In this document: in pieces, positions 41,276 through 52,933 of the stretch
How positions within the stretch are numbered: the first letter of the stretch is position 1
Layout of the letters: each line of letters starts with the position of its first letter
Assembly: GCF_002013895.1 (NCBI RefSeq)
Contig: NZ_MAFQ01000004.1
Coordinates: 1 to 64,000, forward strand
Length of the DNA stretch: 64,000 nucleotides
Direction of reading: 5' to 3'
Source: Mycobacteroides franklinii
GTDB taxonomy: Bacteria > Actinomycetota > Actinomycetes > Mycobacteriales > Mycobacteriaceae
Position numbers and translations under genes: made by a program
Notes under the pieces: generated by a model
The model's database searches: none
What the model was told of the DNA's origin: nothing
The model's input: the letters and a program-made list of their open reading frames with translations, nothing else

Positions 41276-42142
41276 TTGCGCGGAATAATTCTCGCGGGCG
41301 GCTCAGGCACTCGCCTACACCCGATAACGATGGGTGTCAGCAAGCAGCTACTACCGGTTTACGACAAACCGCTGGTCTACTACCCGTTATCCACGCTGAT
41401 CATGGCCGGCGTGCGCGACATCCTGATTATCACCACACCGGCCGACGCCCCGGCATTCGAGCGTCTCCTCGGTGATGGCTCCGCCTTCGGCATCAACTTG
41501 AGCTACGCCGTGCAGCCCCAACCGGAGGGGCTGGCACAGGCATTTGTCATAGGGGCCGAACACATCGGCTCCGACACGGCGATGCTCGCACTGGGCGACA
41601 ATGTGTTCTACGGGCCCGGCCTGGGCACGAGCCTACGCAGGTTCGAGAACATCGACGGTGGGGCGATTTTCGCGTACTGGGTTGCCAATCCGTCGGCATA
41701 TGGCGTGGTCGAATTCGACGCCGCCGGCGTACCCCTGTCCCTGGAAGAGAAGCCCGCGGTACCGAAATCCCATTACGCGGTTCCCGGGTTGTACTTCTAC
41801 GACAACGATGTCGTTGAGATTGCGCGCTCGCTTCAGAAGTCAGCGCGCGGTGAATACGAGATAACGGAGATCAACCAGATCTACCTGGATCAAGGGCGAC
41901 TCTCCGTCGAGGTCCTACCGCGCGGGACCGCCTGGCTGGACACGGGCACGTTCGATTCGCTTCTTGACGCGAGTGATTATGTACGCACCATCGAACGCCG
42001 CCAGGGTCTAAAAATCGGCGTGCCGGAAGAAATAGCGTGGCACGCCGGTTTCATCAACGACGACCAGCTCGCCGCACGCGCCCAAAAGCTCCTCAAGTCT
42101 GGGTATGGGAGTTATCTACTTGAGCTCTTGCAGCGGAAATAG
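41276..42142 (+). CDS. rmlA: Glucose-1-phosphate thymidylyltransferase
   Basis: This cytoplasmic enzyme makes dTDP-glucose from glucose-1-phosphate and dTTP, the first step to dTDP-rhamnose and deoxytalose donors. The 288-residue length is normal. [15 protein letters not shown] is the nucleotide-binding start, followed by [19 protein letters not shown] and LGDNVFYG. The start is TTG 41276 with TAGGAGG five bases upstream; no ATG fits, and the family N-terminus (MRGIILAGG) begins exactly there. Mycobacteria normally carry another, essential rmlA elsewhere, so this copy is probably GPL-dedicated. Confidence 0.95.
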   Translation: MRGIILAGGSGTRLHPITMGVSKQLLPVYDKPLVYYPLSTLIMAGVRDILIITTPADAPAFERLLGDGSAFGINLSYAVQPQPEGLAQAFVIGAEHIGSDTAMLALGDNVFYGPGLGTSLRRFENIDGGAIFAYWVANPSAYGVVEFDAAGVPLSLEEKPAVPKSHYAVPGLYFYDNDVVEIARSLQKSARGEYEITEINQIYLDQGRLSVEVLPRGTAWLDTGTFDSLLDASDYVRTIERRQGLKIGVPEEIAWHAGFINDDQLAARAQKLLKSGYGSYLLELLQRK

Positions 42143-42277
42143 CCCGATGTTCTGGTCGGCAGTAACGCAACGGATTGTTCGACGTATAAATAGGTATGGG
42201 CCTGGGCGCACCTCAGGCCTCAGGTGCAGCTGAATACGTAAAGTTGATGTGGTCGGTACGAGGAGGCAATTGAGAAC

Positions 42278-42616
42278 ATGAACAAACTGTCACTGACGAA
42301 AACTGTCGCTGCTGTTGGTGGTATCACCTTGGCGTTGAGCGCCGGAGCCGGGCTGGCTTCCGCTGACCCCGCTATTGACGAGATGGTGAACACCACCTGT
42401 ACGTACGACCAGGCGAACGCGGCACTACACGCGGAGAATCCCATGGCCGCACAGTATTTCGACCAATCGCCACCGAATCAGCAGTTCATGCAGGAGTTCC
42501 TCAGCTCGCCAAAGGACAAGCGGGTGAGCATGATTAACCAAGTCAAGGGGAATCAGGGCATCGAGTACGTCATACCGGTGTTCCAGCAGATGGTACGCAG
42601 CTGCCACAAGTACTGA
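42278..42616 (+). CDS. Secreted haemophore-type (MHB domain) small protein
   Basis: This 112-residue preprotein has a signal peptide: MNKLSLTKTVA, then a hydrophobic stretch and a cleavage-like ASA before DPAIDEMV. The mature part resembles the mycobacterial haem-binding MHB family, with NTTCTYDQANAALHAENP, a PPNQQFMQEFLSSP-type block and a second Cys near the C-terminus (RSCHKY) that could form a disulfide with the first. Related proteins such as Rv0203 carry haem to MmpL transporters. AGGAGG lies 11 bases before ATG. The gene converges with mmpL4b. Haem binding is inferred only. Confidence 0.75.
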   Translation: MNKLSLTKTVAAVGGITLALSAGAGLASADPAIDEMVNTTCTYDQANAALHAENPMAAQYFDQSPPNQQFMQEFLSSPKDKRVSMINQVKGNQGIEYVIPVFQQMVRSCHKY

Positions 42617-42630
42617 GGCCGGCCAGACAG

Positions 42631-42678
42631 ACCTGAAGGGCCGGGCGCGACAACCTTGTCGCGCCCGGCCCTTCAGGT
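42631..42678. terminator. Bidirectional terminator between the haemophore-like gene and mmpL4b
   Basis: Arms at 42631-42653 and 42656-42678 are perfectly complementary over 23 bases (21 usable, with a short loop). TTT follows on the plus strand. The stem begins 14 bases after the haemophore-like stop and ends 48 bases before the mmpL4b stop, so it can serve both convergent genes. Confidence 0.85.
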
Positions 42679-42726
42679 TTAGTCGGGTAAACAATCGATA
42701 TGAAACCGGTTGAACGGTAAGAAAAA

Positions 42727-45693
42727 CTACTCAGATAGCCGCGGGAACTCGGTGGTTGGCCCCTCATCGTCGTGGTGCGCATTGGGCCGTTGCGCGGGCG
42801 CTGGCGCGGCCGCACCTACGGGCTCCAGCAGTGCACTCGGCGGGCGTGGCCGCACACGCTGTGGCCACCAGAACCACCGGCCCAGCAGAGCCGCGATCGA
42901 CGGGGTCATGAAGGAGCGCACGATCAGGGTGTCGAAGAGCAGACCCAGGCCGATGGTGGTGCCGATCTGCCCGATGATCTGCAGATCGCTGACGACCATC
43001 GAAGCCATTGTTGCCGCGAACACCAACCCGGCCGATGTGACCACCTTTCCGGTGCCACCCATCGCGCGGATGATGCCGGTGTTCAGCCCGGCGCCCAGCT
43101 CCTCTTTCATACGGGAGACCAACAGCAGGTTGTAGTCGGAGCCGACCGCCAAGAGGATGATCACGGACATCGCCAGCACCATCCAGTGCAGATTGATCCC
43201 CAGGATGTACTGCCACAGCAGCACGGACAAACCGAAGGACGCGCCTAGCGAGAGCGCCACGGTACCGACGATCACCAGAGCCGCGATGAAACTTCGGGTG
43301 GTGATGAGCATGATGATGAACACCAAGCAGATCGCCGCGATACCCGCGATCAACAGGTCGTATGTCGAGCCGTCTTTCCAGTCCTTGGCGGTCGACGCGG
43401 CCCCCGCGATATAGACCTTGCCACCGACAAGAGGCGTCCCCTTGAGCGCTTCCTCGGCCGCGTTCCGCACCTGCTCGATCCGCGTTATGCCCTCCGGCGA
43501 CATGGGGTCACCGTTGTGAGAGATGATGAACCGCACCGTCTTTCCATCCGGTGACAGGAACGAGCTCATGGCGCGCTTGAAGTCCGGATTGCTGAACACC
43601 TCGGGAGGCAGGAAGAACGAATCATCGTTCTTCGACGCGTCGAAGGCCTGACCCATTGCCATAACGTCGTCGGTGGTCTCATCCATCTGGGCGAACTGGC
43701 CCGACATGGTGGCGTACATGGTGAGCACCGAGGTCCGCATGCTCTGCATGACCTCGATCATCTGCGGGAACTGAACGAGCAGCTGCGGCATGATCGCATC
43801 CAGCTTGTCCATGTTCTTGACGAGCTCGACCAGCCCGTCGTCAAGCGCATCCGCACCGTCCAGGGCATCAAAAATCGACCTGATGGACCAGCAGATGGGG
43901 ATGTCGAAACAGTGCTTCTCCCAATAGAAATAATTGCGGATCGGTCGAAGGAAGTCGTCGAAGAGAGCGATGCTGCCGCGCAGGTCGTCGGTCATCTGCT
44001 GCACCTCGTGCGTGTCGGCCGTCATCCGATGTGTCGTCTCCGACATCTTCTTCATCACGCCATACGTGCGCTGCATCGTCGAGATCATCTTGCCCATATC
44101 GTCGGCCTGCTTTTGCATGTCGCCGATCCGCTTCTTCTGGAAACGCTGCGCCTGCACCTGTCCGGCACTTTGCAGACTCAGTAAGAAGGGCACCGAGGTG
44201 TTGGCGATCGGTGTTCCCTCCGGGCGGGTAATTCCCTGCACGCGCGAGACTCCACGCACCTTGAAGATGGCCTTGGCCACCTTGTTCAGCACCAGGAAAT
44301 CCGCAGGGTTCCGAAGGTCCCGGTCGGTTTCGATCAGCAACACGTCGGGCGTGAGCCGCGATTCGGAGAAGTGGCGTTGAGCCGCGGCGAATCCCTGGTT
44401 CGCCGGAATATCGCTGGAGATATAGAGCCGATCGTTGTAGCTCGTCTTGTAGCCCGGCAGGGTGGATAGTCCGACCAGCGCCGCCACCAGCGAGGCCACC
44501 AGAATCGGCGCGGGCCAGCGGACCACTGCCGTGCCGATTGCGCGCCACCGCTGAACCCGCAACGTGCGCTTGGGTTCGAGCAGACCGAATCGGCTTGCCA
44601 CCGCGATACCCGCGGGGACCAAGGTCACCGCGACAGCCACCGCCGCAAGCATGCCGATGGCGCACGGAACACCCATCGTCTGGAAGTAGGGCAACCGAGT
44701 GAAGTGCAGACACAGGATGGCTCCGGCGATGGTCACACCGGATGCCAAGACCACAGGAGCGACGCTGCGATACGTGGTGTAGTAGGCCATCTCCCGGTCT
44801 TGGCCCGCCTGGCGCGCCTCCTGATATCGGCCGAAAAAGAAGATCCCGTAATCGGTGCCGGCCGCGATGCTCAGGAAGACCAGCATGTTGACGGCGAAGG
44901 TCGAGAGCACGAAAAAGTCGTGGTGGCCGAGATACGCGACGATGCCACGAGCCGCTGCCAGCTCGACTCCCACCATGATCAGCAGCAGGATCACCGTGAT
45001 GACGGAGCGATAGAGGATCAGTAGCAGCGTGAAGATGATGACGACCGTGACCGCGGTGATCTTCAGAATCGATTTGTTGCCCGCGTGCTGCATGTCCGAG
45101 GCCAGCGGCGCGGCACCGGCCACATAGGTCTCGACATCCTTGGGAGCCGACGGCGACGTGCGTTTGACGATCTCGCGGATCGCAGCCACCGACTGGTCGC
45201 CCTGTGCGGTGCCTTGGTTGCCCACCAGATTCACCTGCACATAGGCAGCTTTTTCGTCAGGACTCTGCACACTCGACGAAGTCAGCCGATCGCCCCACAG
45301 ATCCTGCACGTGTTCCACGTGCTTGGGGTCGTTTCTCAGCTGGCGAACCAGCTCGGCGTAGTACTGATGCGCGTCCTCACCGAGTGGTGCCTTCCCCTCG
45401 AGAACGATCATCGCGGAACTGTCCGAGTTCGACTCGTTGAAGTCCTTGCCCATCCGCAGAATGGCCTTCACGGCCGGCGCATCCTGCGGCATCAGTGACA
45501 CCGAACGCTCATCCCCCACCGTTTCCAGCGCGGGGATCGCCTTGCTCCAGTCCCAATTAACCGACGCCAGCGTCGTATACAGGATCAGAACCAGCCACCC
45601 GAGGATGATCAGGGGCGACAGCGTGCGAATTGTCCGCGCGATGGACGGCCGCGAGCGCGCCGAGTCTGTCTCAGCACTCATACCCGGTTTCAT
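42727..45693 (-). CDS. mmpL4b: GPL transporter MmpL4b (RND family)
   Basis: This 988-residue inner-membrane transporter of the MmpL/RND family is needed with MmpL4a and MmpS4 for GPL export; loss in M. abscessus gives rough colonies. It has an N-terminal membrane segment, a first large extracytoplasmic domain (about residues 60-200), membrane helices 2-6 with [19 protein letters not shown], a second large domain with a predicted coiled-coil stretch (about residues 480-640, many Met and Gln), and helices 7-12 with [16 protein letters not shown]. The paired Asp-Tyr motifs in the two helix bundles are the proton-relay candidates. ATG 45693 overlaps the mmpL4a stop as ATGA. Confidence 0.95.
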   Translation of the reverse strand: MKPGMSAETDSARSRPSIARTIRTLSPLIILGWLVLILYTTLASVNWDWSKAIPALETVGDERSVSLMPQDAPAVKAILRMGKDFNESNSDSSAMIVLEGKAPLGEDAHQYYAELVRQLRNDPKHVEHVQDLWGDRLTSSSVQSPDEKAAYVQVNLVGNQGTAQGDQSVAAIREIVKRTSPSAPKDVETYVAGAAPLASDMQHAGNKSILKITAVTVVIIFTLLLILYRSVITVILLLIMVGVELAAARGIVAYLGHHDFFVLSTFAVNMLVFLSIAAGTDYGIFFFGRYQEARQAGQDREMAYYTTYRSVAPVVLASGVTIAGAILCLHFTRLPYFQTMGVPCAIGMLAAVAVAVTLVPAGIAVASRFGLLEPKRTLRVQRWRAIGTAVVRWPAPILVASLVAALVGLSTLPGYKTSYNDRLYISSDIPANQGFAAAQRHFSESRLTPDVLLIETDRDLRNPADFLVLNKVAKAIFKVRGVSRVQGITRPEGTPIANTSVPFLLSLQSAGQVQAQRFQKKRIGDMQKQADDMGKMISTMQRTYGVMKKMSETTHRMTADTHEVQQMTDDLRGSIALFDDFLRPIRNYFYWEKHCFDIPICWSIRSIFDALDGADALDDGLVELVKNMDKLDAIMPQLLVQFPQMIEVMQSMRTSVLTMYATMSGQFAQMDETTDDVMAMGQAFDASKNDDSFFLPPEVFSNPDFKRAMSSFLSPDGKTVRFIISHNGDPMSPEGITRIEQVRNAAEEALKGTPLVGGKVYIAGAASTAKDWKDGSTYDLLIAGIAAICLVFIIMLITTRSFIAALVIVGTVALSLGASFGLSVLLWQYILGINLHWMVLAMSVIILLAVGSDYNLLLVSRMKEELGAGLNTGIIRAMGGTGKVVTSAGLVFAATMASMVVSDLQIIGQIGTTIGLGLLFDTLIVRSFMTPSIAALLGRWFWWPQRVRPRPPSALLEPVGAAAPAPAQRPNAHHDDEGPTTEFPRLSE

Positions 45694-48572
45694 CAGTTCC
45701 TCTGCAGCACCGAGCGGACCAGGCGCGGCCCCCTCCACCTGCGCACCGCACCGACTGGGCGGGGAGACACCTGCAGCGGCCACCAGAACCACCGGCCCAG
45801 GAGCGCAGCAATCGACGGTGTCATGAAGGCCCGCACGATCAGGGTGTCGAACAGCAGACCAAGGCCGATCGTGGTTCCGACCTGTCCGATGGTGAGCAGG
45901 TCACTGACGATCATCGAGCCCATCGTCGCCGCGAACACCAGCCCGGCTGCCGTCACGACCTTGCCCGTACCACCCATCGCGCGGATGATGCCGGTGTTCA
46001 GCCCGGCGCCCAACTCTTCCTTCATGCGTGAGACCAGCAGCAGGTTGTAGTCAGACCCCACCGCGAGCAAGACGATGACGGACATCGCCAACACCACCCA
46101 GTTGATCTGTATGCCGCAAATGTGTTGCCAGACAAGGACTGACAGACCGAAGGATGCGCCGAGCGACAGCGCTACCGTGCCGACGATCACCACGGCCGCC
46201 ACCAGGCTGCGTGTCATCAACAACATGATGATGAAGATGAGGCACAGCGCCGCGACACCCGCGATCAGCAGGTCGTATTTCGATCCCTCGACCAGCTCGC
46301 TGACGCCGGCCGCCGTGCCCGCCAGGGAGAGCTTGGCGTGCTCGAGCGGGGTCCCCTTGAGCGCTTCTTCCGCGGCGGTCTTGATCGGCTCGACCCGTGA
46401 GATACCTTCGGGCGTCGCTGGATCTCCCCGTTGAGATATCAGCATGCGCGAGGACTTTCCGTCGGGCGACATGAAGATCTTCAAGACGCGCTGGAAGTCC
46501 TTGTTCTTCAGGACATCGGGTGGCAGATAGAAGGAGTCGTCGTTCTTCGACGCATCGAAGGCCTTGCCCATGGCCGTCGAATTCTCCGTGGACTCATCCA
46601 TCTGGGCGAAGATGCCGGACATCGTGCTGTGCATCGTCAGCATCGATTCGCGCGTGCTCTTCATGGTCTCGATCATGATGGGGAACTGTTCGAGCAGCTG
46701 CGGCATCAACTTGTCCAGCTCGTCGAGGTCGCCAACCAGGGTCTGCATCTTGTCGGTCACCTGATCAACGCCATCAAGCGCGTCGAAGATCGACCTGATG
46801 GACCAGCAGATCGGGATGTCGAAGCAGTGCTTGTCCCAGTAGAAGTAGTTACGGATCGGCCGCCAGAAGTCTTCGAAATCCTCGATGTGATCGCGGAGCG
46901 TCCGCATGTCCTGCTGGAGATCCTTGGTGGTGCTGACCATGCGGTGCGTGGTGTCCACCATCTGACCCATCAGGTCCGACATGCGCTGCATGAGCGCGAT
47001 CGTCGTCGACATATCGTCGGCCTGTTTGAGCATGTCATCCATGCGCGCCCGCTGGAACGGCAGGCTCAGTCGCTGGCTCGCGTTCGACATGCTCAGCATG
47101 AACGGCACCGAGGAGTGTTCGATCTGCGTTCCCTCGGGCCGCGTAATCGACTGCACGTTGGCGATGCCCGGAACCGCGAACACGGCCTTGGCCAGCCTGT
47201 TCAGCACCAAGAGGTCGGCCGAGTTACGCATATCGTGATTGGCCTCGATCAACAGAATGTCCGGTGTGGCCATCTTTGATTCCGGGAAGTGCCGCGAGGC
47301 CGCGATCAGTCCCTGTGTCGCGGGGATGTCTTGCGGGATGAACTTCGCATCGGTGTAGCTCGGGTTGTATCCGGGCAGCGTCAACAGACCGATCAGCGAA
47401 ATCGCAATGGTGGCGGCAAGGATCGGTCCGGGCCACCGCACGATCGCGGTACCGATCCGCCGCCAGCGACGTGTCGTCACCTGTCGCTTCGGGTCGAACA
47501 CACCGAAGCGGCTGCCTGCGGCGATGCACGCCGGCACCAGGGTCAGCGCCACCGCCACCGCCACCAGGATGCCCACCGCACCGGGGATACCCAGTGGCTT
47601 GAAGTACGGCAGGCGGGTGAAGTGCAGGCACGCGATCGCTCCGGCGATGGTCAGACCCGATGCCAGAACGACCTTCGCCACACCCTTGTAGGCGGTGTAG
47701 TAGGCCGATTCGCGATCCTCGCCGGCCTGGCGTGCTTCCTGATAACGCCCCGCGAAGAAGATTCCGTAGTCTGTGCCCGCGGCGATGCCGACCGAGACCA
47801 GAAGGTTGACCACGAAGGTGGTCAGGCCCACGATTCCGTGCATACCGAGGAACGCGACGAGACCGCGCGCGACCTGCAACTCGATGCCGACCGTGAACAG
47901 CAGGATGATGACCGTGATGATCGATCGGTAGAGCAGAAGCAGCATCAGGAAGATCACGCCGACGCTCACCATGGTGATGAGGACGACCGTGCGGTTTCCG
48001 CTCTCGGCCATATCCGAGACGATGGCCGCTGGTCCCGTTACATAGGCCTTCACGCCCGGCGGCAACCCCGGGGTGTCCTTGACCACCTTCTGAACGGCTT
48101 CCACCGATTCATTAGCTTCAGCCTGGCCAAAACGGCCGGTGAGATTCAATTGCACATATGCGGCTTTTCCGTCGGCGCTCTGCGCGGCACCAGCGGTCAG
48201 TGGATCACCCCAGAAATCCTGGACATGCTGCACATGCTTCGGATCATCTTTCAATTGGCGAATGACGGCGTCGTAATACTTATGCGCATCGTCGCCGAGA
48301 GAGTTCTCCCCCTCGAGCACGATGACGGCGACACTCTCGGAATTGGACTCCTGGAAAACCTTGCCCATCTGCGTCATCGCCTTGACGGACGGCGCATCCG
48401 GAGGGCTAAGTGAGACCGAATGCTCTCGCTCGACGATCTCCAGCGGTGGCACCTTGACGGTCAGTAAGACCGTGATCGCCAGCCAGCCCAAAATAATGAA
48501 TACCGCACCCCGGCGGATAATGGTCGCCATTATCGGCCGATGCGATTTGACTTTGCCGCCGTCCGCGCTCAT
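45693..48572 (-). CDS. mmpL4a: GPL transporter MmpL4a (RND family)
   Basis: This paralog of MmpL4b has about 959 residues and the same architecture: helix 1, a first extracytoplasmic domain, [19 protein letters not shown] in the first helix bundle, a Met/Gln-rich coiled-coil stretch, and [19 protein letters not shown] in the second bundle. Large parts of the last 250 residues are nearly identical to MmpL4b, which suggests duplication with sequence exchange. ATG 48572 overlaps the mmpS4 stop as ATGA, so all three transport genes are translationally coupled. It should act in GPL flipping or export together with MmpL4b. Confidence 0.95.
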   Translation of the reverse strand: MSADGGKVKSHRPIMATIIRRGAVFIILGWLAITVLLTVKVPPLEIVEREHSVSLSPPDAPSVKAMTQMGKVFQESNSESVAVIVLEGENSLGDDAHKYYDAVIRQLKDDPKHVQHVQDFWGDPLTAGAAQSADGKAAYVQLNLTGRFGQAEANESVEAVQKVVKDTPGLPPGVKAYVTGPAAIVSDMAESGNRTVVLITMVSVGVIFLMLLLLYRSIITVIILLFTVGIELQVARGLVAFLGMHGIVGLTTFVVNLLVSVGIAAGTDYGIFFAGRYQEARQAGEDRESAYYTAYKGVAKVVLASGLTIAGAIACLHFTRLPYFKPLGIPGAVGILVAVAVALTLVPACIAAGSRFGVFDPKRQVTTRRWRRIGTAIVRWPGPILAATIAISLIGLLTLPGYNPSYTDAKFIPQDIPATQGLIAASRHFPESKMATPDILLIEANHDMRNSADLLVLNRLAKAVFAVPGIANVQSITRPEGTQIEHSSVPFMLSMSNASQRLSLPFQRARMDDMLKQADDMSTTIALMQRMSDLMGQMVDTTHRMVSTTKDLQQDMRTLRDHIEDFEDFWRPIRNYFYWDKHCFDIPICWSIRSIFDALDGVDQVTDKMQTLVGDLDELDKLMPQLLEQFPIMIETMKSTRESMLTMHSTMSGIFAQMDESTENSTAMGKAFDASKNDDSFYLPPDVLKNKDFQRVLKIFMSPDGKSSRMLISQRGDPATPEGISRVEPIKTAAEEALKGTPLEHAKLSLAGTAAGVSELVEGSKYDLLIAGVAALCLIFIIMLLMTRSLVAAVVIVGTVALSLGASFGLSVLVWQHICGIQINWVVLAMSVIVLLAVGSDYNLLLVSRMKEELGAGLNTGIIRAMGGTGKVVTAAGLVFAATMGSMIVSDLLTIGQVGTTIGLGLLFDTLIVRAFMTPSIAALLGRWFWWPLQVSPRPVGAVRRWRGPRLVRSVLQRN

Positions 48573-48988
48573 GCGGCCTTCAGGAGGCACGAGGTAAACG
48601 CGTTGGTTTGGTTTGTCACCTTCTCGGATTTGACCTCATCGTCAACGATGATGCGGCAGCCGATGCTGCTGCCATCACCCTGCGCCATGATGCTGCCCAC
48701 CGCGGTGGTCTTGCCGATCTCGAATTTGACGGACCACGGAAGCGGGACTTTTTGAATGAATAGGGGGTCGCCATTGACGTCGAAATAGCTGATATCGGCT
48801 ACGTTTCCCGGCGATCCGAAAACCTCGTAAGACATCTTCTTGGGATCAAACGATTTAGCGTCACTCGCATTCGTATCAGCGTACGAAGGGCGCTTCTCGT
48901 TACCGAATACACCATGGAGCCGCGACACCGTAAATCCGCCGATGGCAATTACCGCAAGCACCAGCAGTGGAATCCACAGACGCATCAA
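48569..48988 (-). CDS. mmpS4: MmpS4 accessory protein of the GPL exporter
   Basis: This small membrane-anchored periplasmic protein pairs with MmpL4. One N-terminal membrane segment (about residues 4-22, [19 protein letters not shown]) precedes a soluble domain with MmpS hallmarks: [30 protein letters not shown] and [12 protein letters not shown]. The last part has a second Cys (SCLLKAA). M. tuberculosis MmpS4 has the same length and order. The start is unclear: TTG 48988 or ATG 48985 fit the homologs, but the only AGGAGG is 17-20 bases upstream, which is long. It is the first gene of mmpS4-mmpL4a-mmpL4b and divergent from ramB. Confidence 0.93.
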   Translation of the reverse strand: MMRLWIPLLVLAVIAIGGFTVSRLHGVFGNEKRPSYADTNASDAKSFDPKKMSYEVFGSPGNVADISYFDVNGDPLFIQKVPLPWSVKFEIGKTTAVGSIMAQGDGSSIGCRIIVDDEVKSEKVTNQTNAFTSCLLKAA

Positions 48989-49525
48989 AAGCCGAAGAAT
49001 CGTAACCCTCCTCGTCTATCTCCGCATCCCGGCACCATGCTCGGACCTGCACCATCCCAAATTGCAAAACGCGGAACACCTCAGCGGTGCTCCCCGGCCG
49101 TTAAAGATTAGACCATGCATGAGAGCCGCGTATGTACCCGTTGCAGACCCGATATCCATTGATTAGCACGCTATGTGGGATACAGGCGTGTACAGATTTA
49201 CTGCAAGGAAACCCGAGCAACGATCGTGGCCAGATTTTTCGTATTCACAGAATGGGTGAACAGATAGTTAATCAGCAGCTGAGACCCCTCTTTATGACCT
49301 CGAGGCCCATCAACCCGTCCGAGTGACGCCGGTCATAGCGAGACGCCGCCGAGCCAGACGTGTTCGCCGGTTGACCCCACCGTGGTGACCCCAGAAAGCA
49401 AACCAGCTTGATCGCTCGGTGACATCCGGACCGATCTTCGGTAGTGCAGAACGACGATCCTGGATGGGTCTAATCCTTGCCAAGACTGCGAAGCCAGAAT
49501 TCGCAATGCGCGTACGCTGGCCAAC
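48989..49525. promoter_or_regulatory. Divergent mmpS4/ramB region with a RamB-like site
   Basis: This 537-base non-coding stretch lies between the GPL export operon and ramB. It is AT-richer than the genes. CCAAATTGCAAAAC at about 49057-49070 resembles the AACTTTGCAAA core reported for RamB operators. CTGCAAGG at about 49201-49208 is a weaker match. RamB is autoregulatory in related bacteria, so a site here is plausible. I do not see a clear promoter. Confidence 0.35.
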
Positions 49526-50968
49526 GTGTCCAAAACGTACGTTGGAGGGCGCCTTCGTCAACTCCGGAGTGAGCGCGGGTTCAGTCAGGCTGCACTTGCC
49601 CAGATGCTGGAGATCTCCCCGAGCTATCTCAACCAGATCGAGCATGACGTCCGACCGCTGACCGTCGCCGTCTTGCTGCGCATCACCGAGGTCTTCGGTG
49701 TCGACGCGACCTTCTTCTCCTCTCAAGACGACAGCCGCCTCATTGCCGAGCTGCGCGAGGTCGTGCAGGACAAAGACCTGGACATCGACGTAGATCCCGC
49801 GGAGATCGCCGATGTGGTCGCCGGACATCCCGCATTGGCCCGCGCCATGGTGAACCTGCATCGGCGCTATCGGATCACCACCACGCAGTTGGCCGCGGCG
49901 ACAGAAGACCGATACACCGACGGCAGTGGCGCAAGCTCGGGGACGGGTTCGATCACCATGCCGCACGAGGAGGTGCGTGACTACTTCTATCAGCGGCACA
50001 ACTATCTCCATGAGCTCGACACCGCGGCCGAAGATCTGACCGTCCGAATGCGCATGCACCGCGCGGATCTCGCACGCGAGATCGCCGACCGCCTCACCGA
50101 AGTGCACGGCGTGCAGATTGCCCGGCGTATCGACCTGGGCGACAGCGTCCTGCACAAGTACGACCCGGGGTCCAAGACGCTGGAAATCAGCAATCACCTC
50201 TCGGGCGGACAACAGGTTTTCAAGCTGGCCACCGAGTTGGCCTACCTGGAGTACGGCGATCTCATCGACACCATGGTCGACGATGGCAAGTTCACCTCCG
50301 AGGAATCGCGCAAGCTGGCGCGGCTGGGTCTGGCCAACTACTTCGCCGCCGCCACGGTCCTGCCGTATCGCCAGTTCCACGGAGTGGCAGAAGATTTCCA
50401 GTACGACATCGAGCGGCTCTCGGCCTTCTACTCGGTGAGCTACGAGACCGTCTGTCACCGGCTGTCCACCCTGCAGCGTCCGTCGATGCGTGGAGTTCCG
50501 TTCTCGTTCGTACGGGTGGATCGTGCCGGAAACATGTCGAAACGCCAGTCGGCCACCGGGTTTCATTTCTCCTCCAGCGGCGGTACCTGCCCGCTGTGGA
50601 ACGTGTACGAGACCTTCGGCAATCCGGGCAAGATACTGGTCCAGGTGGCGCAGATGCCCGACGGACGCAACTACCTGTGGGTGGCACGCACCGTCGAGCG
50701 GCGCGCGTCGCGGTACGGCCAGCCCGGCAAGACATTCGCCATCGGGCTGGGTTGCGAATTGAGGCATGCGCACCGGCTCGTCTATTCGCAGGGGCTGGAC
50801 CTGTCCTCCGAAGGCGCGACGACGCCCATCGGCGTGGGTTGCCGCGTATGCGAGCGTGACAACTGTCCCCAACGCGCGTTCCCCGCGCTCGGGCGGGCGC
50901 TCGACCTGGATGAGCATCGCAGTACGGTGTCGCCATACCTCGTTCTGCAGGAAGGATCCCATCCGTGA
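49526..50968 (+). CDS. ramB: Transcriptional regulator of glyoxylate/acetate metabolism RamB
   Basis: This 480-residue XRE-type regulator controls isocitrate lyase and acetate genes in mycobacteria and corynebacteria. The N-terminal helix-turn-helix spans about residues 6-60 (LRQLRSERGFSQAALAQML, ISPSYLNQIEHDVRP). The middle is an IrrE-like/short-chain fatty acid-sensing region, with LATELAYLEYGDLID and LARLGLANYFAAATV. The C-terminus has the Cys cluster GVGCRVCERDNCPQRAF of the family. GTG 49526 is the likely start. The downstream decarboxylase-like gene overlaps its stop by four bases, as in M. tuberculosis Rv0465c-Rv0464c. Unlike M. tuberculosis, it is not beside aceA. Confidence 0.95.
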   Translation: MSKTYVGGRLRQLRSERGFSQAALAQMLEISPSYLNQIEHDVRPLTVAVLLRITEVFGVDATFFSSQDDSRLIAELREVVQDKDLDIDVDPAEIADVVAGHPALARAMVNLHRRYRITTTQLAAATEDRYTDGSGASSGTGSITMPHEEVRDYFYQRHNYLHELDTAAEDLTVRMRMHRADLAREIADRLTEVHGVQIARRIDLGDSVLHKYDPGSKTLEISNHLSGGQQVFKLATELAYLEYGDLIDTMVDDGKFTSEESRKLARLGLANYFAAATVLPYRQFHGVAEDFQYDIERLSAFYSVSYETVCHRLSTLQRPSMRGVPFSFVRVDRAGNMSKRQSATGFHFSSSGGTCPLWNVYETFGNPGKILVQVAQMPDGRNYLWVARTVERRASRYGQPGKTFAIGLGCELRHAHRLVYSQGLDLSSEGATTPIGVGCRVCERDNCPQRAFPALGRALDLDEHRSTVSPYLVLQEGSHP

Positions 50969-51498
50969 GCAGTGGCCGTATCCCGTCAGGTGGTCTGCGC
51001 GAGCTCGGACCGATCAACTGGGTGATTGCCAAGGGCATGGCGCGCGCGATCAGCGTGCCGGAGATGCATCTGGCGACCACGCTCGGACAGACAGGAGTCC
51101 GATTCTGGCCGTGGCTGGCCTACTCCGGAGCCATCCTGCGCGGCACCAAGCTCTCCACCCGCGACACCGAGGTGGTCATCCTGCGCGTGGCCCACGTACG
51201 CGAATGCGAGTACGAACTGCAACACCACACGCGTATCGCCAAGGCCGCCGGTATCGATCCCGCATATCAAGAGCGGATCTTCGCCGGCGCCGGCGCCGAG
51301 GGCCTCACCGACAAGGAACGTGCACTCATCACCGGTGTCGACGAGATCCTCACCACCAGGACGCTCTCCGACGATGCGTGGGAAGGACTCTCGAAGTTCC
51401 TCGATCGCCGCCAGCTCATCGGCTTTTGCCTGCTTGTCACTCAGTACGACGGGCTGGCCGCGACCATGTCGTCGCTGCGGATCCCGCTGGATCACTGA
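50965..51498 (+). CDS. Carboxymuconolactone decarboxylase/AhpD-like protein (Rv0464c-like)
   Basis: This 177-residue cytoplasmic protein of the CMD family starts with GTG overlapping the ramB stop (GTGA). The core RECEYELQHHTRIAKAAG is where AhpD-like proteins carry CxxC; here the Cys pair is replaced by Glu and only one Cys lies before it. Classical AhpD disulfide chemistry is therefore unlikely. LSTRDTEVVILRVAHV is typical of the family. It is conserved next to ramB in M. tuberculosis. The function is unknown. Confidence 0.85.
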   Translation: MSSGRIPSGGLRELGPINWVIAKGMARAISVPEMHLATTLGQTGVRFWPWLAYSGAILRGTKLSTRDTEVVILRVAHVRECEYELQHHTRIAKAAGIDPAYQERIFAGAGAEGLTDKERALITGVDEILTTRTLSDDAWEGLSKFLDRRQLIGFCLLVTQYDGLAATMSSLRIPLDH

Positions 51499-51516
51499 AT
51501 GGGGAGCCCGTCTCTG

Positions 51517-52506
<990 letters not shown>

Positions 52507-52507
52507 G

Positions 52508-52927
52508 TCAGTTCTTCTTTCCTCCGGCGGGTTGAGCCGTGGCGCCATTGACCGACTCCGTGTAATAAGCGACCTTGAAGTCGACGACCTTGAGGTCTTC
52601 AGTAAGCCGCTCCATGGCGGCCAGAATCCGGACACGCTGGGCGAATAGCAGTTCCAAACGCTCGGCGTGCGTCTCCTCCCCGCCCGCCAGCAGCTCGATG
52701 AAACGCCGCATGTCCCGTACCGGCATGCCGGTACGGCGCAACCGCAGCATCAGCTGGACGCGTTCAATGTCGTCGTCACTGAATCGGCGCCGACCACCGC
52801 CGTCGCGCGGTACCCGCGGGAACAGGCCCTCGCGTTCAAACCAGCGCAGCGCGTCGATCGACAACCCGGTCCGCTGGGCGACGTGCGAGATGGGAAACCC
52901 TGCGTTCTGCGGCTCACTTGTGGTCAC
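52508..52927 (-). CDS. MerR-family transcriptional regulator
   Basis: This 139-residue activator has the N-terminal winged helix [24 protein letters not shown] and the MerR hinge [21 protein letters not shown] long dimerisation helix (about residues 75-115) follows, then a Lys/Gly tail. No metal-binding Cys is seen, so it is not a metal sensor. The start is GTG 52927. A 20-bp palindrome between -35 and -10 lies directly upstream, so autoregulation and control of the aldo/keto reductase gene are likely. Confidence 0.92.
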   Translation of the reverse strand: MTTSEPQNAGFPISHVAQRTGLSIDALRWFEREGLFPRVPRDGGGRRRFSDDDIERVQLMLRLRRTGMPVRDMRRFIELLAGGEETHAERLELLFAQRVRILAAMERLTEDLKVVDFKVAYYTESVNGATAQPAGGKKN

Positions 52928-52933
52928 AGAGCC

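Noticed and set aside
49310..50962. 550-residue minus-strand open frame opposite ramB
   Set aside because: It lies wholly antisense to a clear RamB gene, has no family motifs, and its length follows from GC-rich codon structure.
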